Origin: Candidatus Omnitrophota bacterium
GTDB lineage: Bacteria; Omnitrophota; Gorgyraeia; Gygaellales; Profunditerraquicolaceae
DNA: 35,636 nucleotides
Assembly: GCA_026387385.1 (NCBI GenBank)
Contig: JAPLLU010000042.1
Span: 1-35,636, forward strand
Reading direction: 5' to 3'
Of the stretch, positions 19,501 through 31,500 are shown piece by piece; the first letter of the stretch is position 1; every line of letters begins with the position of its first letter. The translations under genes and the position numbers were made by a program. The notes below the pieces were generated by a model, which was given only the letters and a program-made list of their open reading frames with translations, had not been told where the DNA came from and made no database searches.

Positions 19501-22500
19501 GCCTGGGAAGCAAGAAGAGCTCTGAGTTTAGTTCAGGCTACGATGCAAGTAAGCGCTTCTTCATCCGAGGCAAAGGCCTTGCAAGATATGTTTTCTAGTG
19601 AGAAGGGAATATCCGGCAGTGGTGAAAAAACTATCAGCAGCTCTGTGAGGATAGGTAGCGTTAATAATTTTATCGAAGGTTTAAGTAAGCTTACTCCACA
19701 AGAGCAAAATAATTTTAGCGCATTAGGTTTCGTGGTAACTAACACAGCAGGGCAATTTAGTCATGCTTCTGCCAGTGAAGTTGCTAACCGATTTGTTACT
19801 AATGGGATAAATCTAAATACCGCCTTGTCCACAGCAAACAGAATTGGCAGTGCTGTTTCCTTATTGGGTAGTGGCCTAAGATCAGCTGATACAAATTCTT
19901 ATTTGGGCTTTATTCAGAGGATGCAAGATAGTAAGAATTCTAGTGTTGATTTAATGAGAGGATTGGTAGAGAGAGCCGAATCTAACAATACTGTTCTCAA
20001 AAAAGGATTGGCTAAAATGGCAGATTCTTTGGATACTGCCTTCCAAGAAGCCAAACAAAAGGAGAAGAATTTAATTCAGGCGGCCTATGTGCATCCATCT
20101 TTCGGGAAGGCCTTGTCAAAGTATCAAGAGGATAATTTGACCGCTTGGCAAAAATTAAATGCAGGATTTCAAGTAAAGACTAGTCGTTCTGCTTTGGCTT
20201 ATGTCTTTGCACAGAACAAGCTTAGTAAGGCCTCAGATGTTAAGTACAGTAAATTTAAAGACATTGCTCAGTCTGTTAAATTAGAGCAACCAGCGCGCTT
20301 AATCCCCTTATTAAGAAGCGACATTCCCGCTACTCATATGGATAATTTTAGTGCTTTCTGCCAGTACATTGATAAGATTAATCCTGTTCTTACAGGCAAT
20401 ATGAAGATTAAGCGCCTGTCGGATGATTATAAATCATTTGTCGTCGGTGATCAACAGATGGATTTGAGCAACTATATTAAATCTTTCTTTACGAAATCTG
20501 CAAGTTTCAAACAAATATTTGTTGGAAATAAAAACGCCAACGCCAGTCTACTAGGAGGTGTGCAAGCGGATAACGGCCAAAAGGCATTTTCTCAAACCAT
20601 AGATAATTTGGCTAAAGTTATAACCCAAGGTACGGTCTTACGCAAACAAGATATACAACTTCAGGCGCAATTAATAGATATAGTCAACAAAGATAATAAA
20701 ATCAAGAAGTTAACCGAAGCTTCAGCGGATCTGCGCAGAGCTGCTGAGGTTAAAGAGTCTGTAATCAAGTTTGAAAGTGTAAAACCTGCTTTAGATAAAA
20801 CTAAAGGCCTATCGGGTTTCCGCATGGCAACTCCCCGTATTGTTGTTACCAGAGATGAACTTTTACCTGTTGTTCAAGAACTTGCTAATAAAGCAGGTAT
20901 AACTGAAAAGCAGGCTTTTGATTTCATTTCTCCGATTATTACTCATCGTTTCGATAAAGATGCGCAGAGTCTTTTAGACAACAGGCTCAATAAATTAGCG
21001 GAAATTGATAATACGTTGATTTCTACAATACCCCTTCAAACAATTAGTAATACGCCCGAAACCGATTGGAATCAATTTATCAAGACGGGCAAAGATTCTA
21101 TCCTGATTACTGGGGCTCCGCAAGCTGATATTAAGCTTTGGAATGAAGGATTAGCGAAGTTAAAATCAGGGGAATGGGACATTGCAGAGGTTAATAAGAG
21201 CTTAACCGAAGTTAAATTAGTTAATATGACACAAAGCCAGTGGCAAGACTTAAAGCCGCTCTTAGAGAAATTCGCAGGTAACTTGAGTGGCATAAGGCGC
21301 GTTGAGGTGATTGAACCTACCTCGCCTTCAATAAACGGAGGCTCACCTTTAGCATGGCGAGATAAAAACGATAATTCTAAGTTGTATCTTCATCCATTAG
21401 CTAAAGAAACCTATCTTTTAAGATTAGCGTTTAATGTAAAAGTAAATAATGTACAGAATATAAGTAATAGAGATGAACTATTAGAAGCGGCAAAATTAGG
21501 GCAACCAAAAGCAGAGGATAGTAAAGGCTTTAAAACACTCAAGCAATTTGTCGTGGATAAAGATGGCCAATTATATGTTCAACCCATAAAACTTAGTCCA
21601 GGAGTTAACAGGGAAGAACTTAAAGCCTTGCCTGGTATTGGAACTGAATTATCCGTTGCTCTCGAAGATCGTATAAATGCCGGAATCCAAACTCTAAATG
21701 ACCTGAGAATTGATGGAAAAATAGGAGATAAGAGGTTAAACAGGATTATGCCTTATATTGAATTGCCCTCTAATCCTGCTCCAGCTGAACCGACTCCTCC
21801 AGCGGCTGGTCCATATCCAGCGGCTGGTCCAAAAATATCAGTATCTAATAAGATAAAAACATTAGTAGAAGATTATATTGCCCCTCTTAATAATTTTTAT
21901 CAAAACCCTGCAGATGTTGTAATTGCAAGAAGTGAAGCGCTTCGCATAAAGAAAGATTTGTTATCACAGATTAGTAAACTTAATGAAGATAACTTTGCAA
22001 AAGTCGGAACCGACAATATTAAAGTGGGAGATATTCTGGTTGACCCAGGAGCTGAGAATTTAATTAAAGTAGACGAGATTAAAGATGGATTTATTTTTGG
22101 TTTTTCAACCTACAAAGGCGGAGGTAAAAACGCATTTCCCCTCAAAGGTATAATAGAATCTAGCTGGAAAAAGATTGATTTTGAGAGCCTGACTCTAGAA
22201 ACGCCCAAAATACCAAAACCACCCAGTCTTGTAGAAAATAAAACTGAGATTGGATCAGAATTTAGTAACCTTATACCTAGAGTGTCTATCCAAGTAGACG
22301 GTAGAAAAGTTACGAGCGGGGCAGATCTATTACAGAACGGCTTTGTTCCACAGTACAAAATAAGTTTGAATGGGATGGATTATTATTTATCCAAGCCTTA
22401 TACTTCGCAACGCAATGGTAGGCCGTACTTTATCGGGTTCTTGCATAGAATTAATCCTGAAACAGGGGTAGAAGAAATCTTTGCAAGAACAATTTATAAA

Positions 22501-25500
22501 AGCAACTCACAAAATATCTGGAGAATAGCTTCATCCGAAGGCCCTGGTGGCTGGATTGGTAAGGGATTAGAGGATGAGATGACTACAAATGCTCCTTTAG
22601 AAATTCAGTCCTCTTTAGAAAAGTTATGTTTAGACAATGGTAAATTGGAGATTAAAGAAGGATTCTATGATGACTTGGAGAAAAGGGCAGATTTTAAATC
22701 ACCAGAAGAATTTAACCATACAATATTGCTTCACGGAGAAGAATTGAATGGCGGGATTTCTATCGGCAGTTTTGCAGAAACAGGAAACCCTGAATCCTAC
22801 AGGTTCCAAAATGGATTTGAGCCAGATTTTAATAATGGAGTTATAGAGGAATTTAATACCTATAGCCCAATATACGGTGACGTGGAATCCTATAGAATGT
22901 TATCAAATAATAAACAAGTTCAATTTGTCTTTAATGTTGACAGAGAAAATAGGGTTTGGATTGGGGCTGTGCAATCCGTAACTCCTAGATTTACTCGCTT
23001 CGGAGTAAGAGCAGACAGAATAGATATAGGCGCAATGGAAATGGAAAACATAGAGGGTGTAAATAGGCCTGTAGATATATTAATGCCTGCTAGTGAATAT
23101 GATACTCAAATTCCCAAAGGATACATAGGAAACCATAAAGCAGATAGATATTACGATGCCTCTCCTTTTATCGATAAGATCCCTGTAATAAAAGAATTTA
23201 GGCAAAAAGTACTTGAGAAGAATGTGGAAGCGCCCAAACCAATAGAAGCGCCTGCACTTAATGCAGCCATAAATAATAAGATAAGCAATATTGGCCAGCC
23301 TGCAGTCGTGAAGTCCGTCACTGCTGAGAAAACCAAGCTTGCTTTTACTGATCTTAGACTCCGAGATATTGCAATTGCTGCAGTAAAAGAAATCTATCCG
23401 GAATTTAATGATGCACAGATCAATGTCTTTATTGAGGATATTAGGCAGGATAGCGTAACCCAGGATGCCCTGCCTAGAATGCCTGCACTTAATGCAGCCA
23501 TAAATAATAAGATAAGCAATATTGGCCAGCCTGCAGTCGTGAAGTCCGCTATCAAAACTACACCTATACCTACAACACCAGCGCTTGCTAGTCTAAACGT
23601 TGATCTTATACTTATACAAGAATTGGGAAAGGTTAAGTCAGATAAAGGACTCCTAAAACAGAAATTGGAGCAGTTATTAGATATTAAAATTACTGATCCT
23701 AAAGTTATTGAGCAGCTCGCAAGTCAATCTGAAATTAACTTGGAAGTAATTAAGGCTGCTTTCCCTGAGATAGAATTCCCTAATTCTGAAATCTTAGCCG
23801 CACGTATCGCCAATTTAGAAATGAGCGAAAACGCAAAGGACTTGAATAAGATGTTTGAACAGCAAGATATAGGTAAGAGGCTAAGAGATATAGGTAAGCG
23901 CTTTGGGGATTGGTTTGACAATTTAACTGCGCCAAAGCCTCCATCTCAAATCGGCAAAGTTGCTATTGTGGAAAGTATAAAGAGTATAAAAGGAACTACA
24001 GCAGCTACAATAATAGACTTACAAGGCAAACCCCAGATCATTAAGTTAACACCTCAACCAGCATTAGATATTCCAGCCTTAAAATCTCAAATTGAAAGTA
24101 TGCAAGATATAGATCAAATCCATAAGCAAACCCTCCTTAAAGTCTTAAGTCTTCTGGAAAATTCTCCTCCTCCAACATTTTGTACTTTTTCCGACATTGT
24201 TGGAGACCTTTTTGGCTTTGCCTCAACTCAACCTGCTCAACCCAATTTAATTGCCCTTCATCAAACCTTCGCTAAAAATCCCATAGCCTTGTTCCATGAA
24301 ATTGGAGAGTATCTTACTAAGACAGGAGCTATGGAGTTAACTTTAGATAGGAATAAATTAACGATAAAAGATAAAGTAGGAAACATACTAGGAGAAGTCA
24401 CTCTTACCGAAGGCAAAGACTATGGTCTCAAGCAAGCCCAAAAAGACCCCAATAGATCTCATTATCTCTTAAGAGCTTTACAGAGAGAGATATTTAGAGA
24501 AGCAGATATAAAACTTACACAAGATATAAAATCAACTAAGGTAGCTGAGGTTCCAAAGCTTCCTACTTCAGCTCCTCCTTTAACAGAGCATTTAGCTGTT
24601 CGCCAGCCTAGCACATCAGCAGAGGTTACTGCAATAGAGTTCTCCAAGCCTCTGGTTTTTGAATTAAACAAGGCAAATACAGTTGAGGCAGTTGAGGCGG
24701 TACTTGCTAGATTTAGTGTTGATGTTAAAGCTCTAAAGCTTGAGGCAGTTGAAGCTGTTGCCCGGAGTCCTGATAAAGTAATGGTCCTTAAGATGAATTT
24801 ACCAAAGGATGTGCTACAAAAATTAGCTGCAGCCACTGTACCAGAAGCACCAGCCGAAACCAAGATTCAATCCAATGTGCAAGTAGAATATATGAACGGT
24901 CTTATAAATGGAGAATTTGGCGATGTTATTATTGGTCAAGTTGAGAATAAAGAAAAGGTAATTGAATTAGGAATAGAATTACTTAGTGAGCTTCAAGATA
25001 AAGCAGATGATTATAAGCCACAAGGGATAACCTTCACAAAAGCGGAATTGTTAGGTAAAGAGTATATAAATGTGAGAAGGTTTGCCCAGGCTTTGATGCT
25101 AAGGGATAAAGGAATAGTTCCTCGTCCACAACAAGAAATACCCGCTCAAGCAAATCAACAATTCAAGCCAAAGGCAGAGTCTGTCAGTGCAGAAAAAATA
25201 GACCCCGTTAAAGCTTTTAGAGACGGTGGATTCGAAGATCTTCTGCTTGAGGGTATAAAGTTTAAATTTGGTGGAAACATTAATAAAGTAGATTTTGAAA
25301 ATATGGAAGCTGCTATCCGGGCTATAAGCGAATTAGATGAAAATGTTAGTCCCGGAGCAATTTATCGTATTTTAAATCTGATAAATACAGAAATGTCATT
25401 CAAAAAATTTGCAGCTGTAGTTGGTTTTGAGGCCCTAAGAGGAATTGCTTTAGAGAAGCTTCAAGAAAAGAAGGAAGGCAGGCTTCCTTTGACTTATTTG

Positions 25501-28500
25501 GATGAGAATGGTCTACTGAGCGCCTTTCTTAATTGGGTCTTGCGAGCTGATCTTGAGGCCATGATAGATAAGTCACGCAATACAGCTGTGGTTCCGAGTG
25601 AGACCCCTGAAACAAAAGAACATAAACCGCCAAAAACAAAAGAGCCTCCCACATCAACAGTTGGTAATGTAGAGATACAAAAAGAGGCAAAATCCACTGA
25701 AGTTAAAGAAATTCCCGTCTCTAAGAGCGTTTCTGAGGGCATAAAAAGAGCAACTGGTGAGGTAATAGGTAAGATCAAAGATAAAATAAGGCTGCCTTCA
25801 CCGAAATCTGTGTCAGAGAGTATTTTGGAAGGAGTCACGCCTGCGAATACGGCACCTGAGTCGACTAATGTGCCTTTGCCTGTAAGTAGCGACGCCCCAT
25901 TGAGAATACCTATACCTCCTGGACCAAATCAAATTACCTCATTTGCTAATAAATTAGTTGCTAAGGGTGTACCGGGTCAAATAAAGATACATATGGCTTT
26001 GCCGGCCATTGTCGGACTTTTGCCTAAGATTGGAGATACACTACATCACGCAGTCACTATTCTACCCACCCTTGGACGAGGCCCACCCGCTTCTGCCCCA
26101 ATCGCACAAATTTATCACGCATTTGCTGGCTTTGCAAGTGTTGGCGCACTGCAAGTAAATACCAGCATAGCAATAGTTGCCGTAGCGATAGCTGCGATAG
26201 TAGCAGTAGCTATAGCGACAGTGGTAGGTGCCCGATTTGTGCCCGCGAAAGCGAATAACACAAATAAAGGTACCCCAGGTGCTGGAAGTGTAGCCAATAA
26301 AGAAGAAGGTTCTGAAGGTGTAACTACCGAAGGAACCAACGGCTCTAGCGGTACGGCCTATAGTAATATAGGTAACAACCAGGGCGGAAATGTTCCTGGT
26401 AAAGGAAATGTTTCCGGATCTGGCATTGGTGGGAAAGTTGTTGATCTGTTCAAGCAAAAAGTAAGACAGATCTTAGGTTCTAGCCGTCTGCCTGTCAATA
26501 AGGCAGATAAAGGCGTAAGAGATGTGCCTGCTCAGCAGGTGCCTAAGCCTTTAAAGGGCAGTGAACTTAAACCCGCTAATAGCAAGCGTACGTTAGCCGG
26601 TGCTGGCAATATAATAAAGGTAACCGTAAAAATAGTTGCCGAGAGAATCAGTGAATTAGTTAATCGACAACCGAAACAGGATGTCTTTGTATCTAATAAC
26701 GAACGCGGCCCACCGATAGTGGGACTTTTTGTCTCTACGCAAGCCAATATTTCCGCATTAAATCAGGTTCAAGTAGTTTCTTTCCTTGCTCAATTAGCTC
26801 AAATAATCAATAATTTAACCCAGCCGCAAACCATGCCCGCTGTAGTGGGTATTTTAGGTTTAGCGGCTATTTTTGTAGGAGGTGCACTATGGTTAAAATC
26901 AATTATGCCACAATCAATCTGGACCACATCGTTCGTTTTACTGGTGAAGGCGCAATCTTTGCATGTAGTAAGGAAGCTCGAAGGCTATTTCTTGCGTTTG
27001 GCAGCTATGGCCAAGTCTATACGCGCAACGGCTATCACACTGGTTGGGAATCACTTGCTGGCCTTGAGGCAGAAGCTGTCCGCCAGAGTATCAAAGATGC
27101 TTACATGGATAAGGTTGCAGTATACCAAGTTAACGGCTCTTGCAGGGAATTTGCAGGGATTTAAATTTGGCCTCGGCTTAGCTCGAATTCGCTCTACCTT
27201 CCGTGGCTGGTGGGGAGCTGTTTTTGGAGCGGCCGAGGCTGGTGAATTAGCAGGTCTTTTGGACGTATCCGAAGAAACTGCTCTCGCTGATGAACAAGAA
27301 ACCGGCTTGCCAAACAACAAGACTTCCAACCAAACCGAAGATAATACTAATGTATCCGAAGAAGCTGATCTCTTTAATTGGCAAAACCCTATCGGCTCGC
27401 TAAATAGCGAGAATTCCGAAGTACTTTATTTCTTGCACAATAATACTAGCGGTTTAATAAACGACGCAACTCAAACAGCAGGAGTAGATACCACTGGCGT
27501 AGCTGGCGGTAATGTTGCTGGTCAGAACGGTATTCCTCCATCCTCTGCCAGTCCGAATCCTGGTCTCGGTCATCAACCCAAACTGCCTACGGATATCCAC
27601 TCTGGTAGTAGTATACATTCAGAAAGGAAAAGAGAGGAAGATGATGCAGATAAGACCTCTTCGAGAGGCTTGTCTAGAATTGTATTCGATATAATGGTTA
27701 ACATATTCCAGTCATTAACCAGGAAGAATATAAGAGATTGGACTACAGTGAATGTAGGGTTAGAAGGCAGAATCCAGCAGATAATAAGAACTTATACTGG
27801 AGCAGAAGCAAAGATAAATATGTTAAAGGCATTGGGTGTAAGATTTGTGCGCGCTCCTCCTTTCTGGTTTATTGGTACGGCCAATTACGTTGATGAACAA
27901 GGAACTACCTATGTAATCCTTCCTGAAAACGCCTCACTAAAAGAGATTGCCTATGCTTTTAAAGCGAATAGCGGCGAATTAATTAAAGAACTAACTCCAG
28001 CAGAAGAGAAAGCTACCGGCTTGCCAAACAACAAGACTTCCGACCAAACTGGAGATAATACTAACGTATCCGAAAAAACTGCTACAGCAGAAGATAAAGC
28101 TACCGGCTTATTCGGAGGCAGGAATAAGACAAACGACAACAATAAAAGTGAAACAGTTAAAACGCTGCTCAGTCTTGCTAGCGGAGTTAATATTCTAATC
28201 TTTAGCGAGTTTCATACACTAAAGTTTACATCCCTATGGTTTATAAATAATGTATTACCATTCCTAAGCAACATAGGCATAAATGACTTAATAACTGAGT
28301 ATATCAATGTTGAAGTAGGAGACAATTGGGATAGTATTTGTCAAGTGCTTAACGAATATACCTTGGATGCATATAAATGGCTTCAGAGCGAGAAAGAAAA
28401 ACGCGACATCGGAATAGAAAGGGCTAAAAGAGAATATCCAGTAGCGAAAATTAACTGGCTAAGAACCAAATTAAACGCAGGAGAACTACCGTATTTAAAA

Positions 28501-31500
28501 AAGAATTTGGCTTGGATGGGTGATGCGGATGACGTTTTACTGTTCATAATTATTGCAGCCGATAAAGGCATTAGATTACACGGTGCTACTACTCCTGATA
28601 TGAATGTCACGGGAGGACTTAGTTTATACGAATCTTACATAAAAGTTACAGAAATTGCGCAAAATAGAATAACAGAGCTTAGAAAAAATAATAAAAAAGT
28701 AGCTGGTTATTTTGGTGTACCTCATGGCATAGTTAAAGAATCAGGAATTATTTATTTTAAGATGAAAGACCTTGGCGCGGCCTGGATGTCTCAACATCCC
28801 GACATCGCTGATAGTGGTGAAGGTGTTTCTTATAAAGATATAATCTTTTCATTCGCTCCAAAATTAATTGCAGCAGGTGAAAAATATTTAAATGTCCTTT
28901 TGTTAGTAGGGGATGAGAAAGATTTAAGGTCAGTAAGATATAAGATAATGATCGAGAATATTTCTGATATTATTAAGAAATTAGGTAAAGGTCAGCATAT
29001 CGAATATGATAGGAGTGAAAAGACAGCGACTATTATAATACGAGAAAGATCAAGCAGTTTATATTCTGCTAGAATCCGGGCTATGGGTGTCGTGGGTGGA
29101 GAAGAAAGTGCGGAGAAAGCTTCTAATTTAGGCTTAGTATCTACATCCAAGAATAAAGAAAACTCTTCTAAGAATTCAGAGGTCGAAGAGAGAGGAGAAA
29201 GCGTTTCTGCAGTGGAGGCCGAATCTCAGGAAGAAATTATTAACGTTGGCCAAGGTGGGGCAAGAATGACTAATAAAGAGAAAATTCGGCTGTTTACAAG
29301 GAATATCGCAACTTGCACAGGTTTGGCATTAAAGGGCATAGATAGAGCGGGTAAAACTGTTCTTCTATTAGCGCATATCCGCCAAGGTCAGCCCAGTGAT
29401 GACCCAGCGCAACCTTATAGAGCATTCGGAGAATTTATTAAAAAATTCGTTAATGAAGGCATTAGGGATATAGAAGCAGTTATCCTTTATGACAATGTTT
29501 TCGCAGAGACTGTATTTCCAACCAAAGAAGAGATATTGAATGCATATCCACAACTCAAATCTCTTGAAATAGAAAATAGAAAAGTAAAGTCAGAAGATGA
29601 TACTAAACCCATATCCATTGGAGATTTATTTAATGCAAATATGGGAGTAACTGACAGGGGAGTTAAAATAGATTTCTGGCAATATAGAGGAGTAAACAAA
29701 GTCGGAGAAGAAACCAAAGAGATTAATTGGGCAGTTCCAATGAAACAGGAGATAAAGCAAACAGAGCGTAAGATAGAGCAGATTCGTAAAGAAAGAAAGG
29801 CGTCAGATAATTCCAGAACAGTGGCCGTAGTCGGCGGAGAAAATGCAGAAGCGAAGGCTGGAGAGAGAAAAGAAAATGCTTCCTTGCCCACAGAAGAGGA
29901 ATTTTTGAATAGGCTTTTCGGCATGTTAGCAATTGCAGAGCGAATGGGACAGTCAGCAAAGATTTCTCTATTCAAAGCCGAGTTGGGACAGTTTATTAAA
30001 GAATATCTTTCCAGGGCAGAATTTGATATTAAGGATGCAATAGTAAAACCTAACCTTTCTCGGTTCTATGCCCGATATTTTAAGAATAAAGAATCTGCTC
30101 AAAAAGTCCTTTCGGATATGAGGCAGATATACAATAAATATATGCCGCTTCTGGAAGAAATTAACAATAGGATCAAATCCCGCCTGGCAATAGATAACGT
30201 AAGGTTTACTGGAATTATATTCTTATTCGAAGGCCAAGATAATCCTTTGAGACTTGTGATGGATAGAGCAACCGGCGATATGAAGTTAGGAATAAACCTG
30301 GAGTTTGTTCTTGAAATGTCCAAAGACATATTTGAATTACAAGATATAATTCACGAAGCAGGGCACGCTTTAATCACGGGAATCAAGGCTGGTTATATTC
30401 CTCAGGACGCAAAAGATATAGATGAGATGGCAGCTAATTGGGCTGCAGTACAGATTGCATCTCAGGATGAGATAAGAAGTTTTGTGGAGAAACAGCTTAA
30501 TTTGCGTAAGAAAATCGGCAGTTTATCTTCACATCCTATAGCGCAACTTTTAGCCCTTGCGAGGGTAATGGGCATAAGCGAAAGCGGGTTAGATGAATTT
30601 AAGAATTACACCGAAGAAAAACTGATAAAAGAATACATCAAATTTTACAATAGTTTAAGCTGGTCTCAGGCTAAGCAGCTGCGTTCACAGCAGGCCCAAG
30701 CAGAGTTAGATAAAGAGAAATCGGAAGTACTTTCTGATGATAGCGGAATCGCGAAAGATAAACAAGCGACAGGAGTAGTTAAATCTACAGAAGCTGCAAT
30801 AGCGGAAAAAGAAAATAAGGCAGGAGAGAGAAAAGAAAATGCTTTCTCTGAAGAAGAAATTAAATCTTTGGCTTTAGACATCTTCTTTAGAGTGCTTGAG
30901 ATAATCGAACAGAAGACAGGAAGAAAAGTAGTAAAAATTATTGTACCAAATGTGAGATTTGTGGATTGTTTAACTGATGAAGAACAAGCGCACCTTAATT
31001 ATATTGATACTAAGATAAAAAATGCAATCCCCGAATTTATAAAGAGATTTAAAGAGGTAGGGCTTGACCAAAAAACAGATGTAAAAACTAAGTTACAGCT
31101 TTGGTTGCAAGTTCTTTGTCAGCATGTAACTCAGGAAGAATTACAAGAAAAAGAAAGGTTAGAGGATAAATTATCGCCTCACCTGGCAGGTCAATATAAT
31201 CCAGAAAGGCACGAAATAAAATATAGCAAGGAAATTATAAAAATCGATCCTGAGTTAATGATAGAGAAAGTAACTCATGAAGTATTGCACGCTATCAGGC
31301 ATCTATTTACAGTAATTCCTGAGATCCATACGGGTTACACTGATGTAGACAGATTGATACAGTTATATGCACAGACAGAGGAAGAAGGAACAATAAAAGT
31401 TCCTACATATGTAATGGAGTTCCCCGCTGAATTAGCTGACATTGTATTAGGAAAGCTAGGTATAAGGGTTAAGTCAAAATTATTAAGTCTTAAGGAATTC

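Noticed and set aside
26062-26457. Two overlapping minus-strand ORFs opposite the GCGATAGC/GTAGC-rich stretch
   Set aside because: The plus strand encodes a plain TM helix (SIAIVAVAIAAIVAVAIATVVGA) and Gly-rich linker; the repeat-like DNA comes from Ala/Ile/Val codon bias.
27512-27694. Frame-2 ORF (60 aa) inside the giant gene
   Set aside because: No SD at its start and no homologue in the window. The part after an internal ATG (MMQIRPLREACLELYSI) is too short to support.
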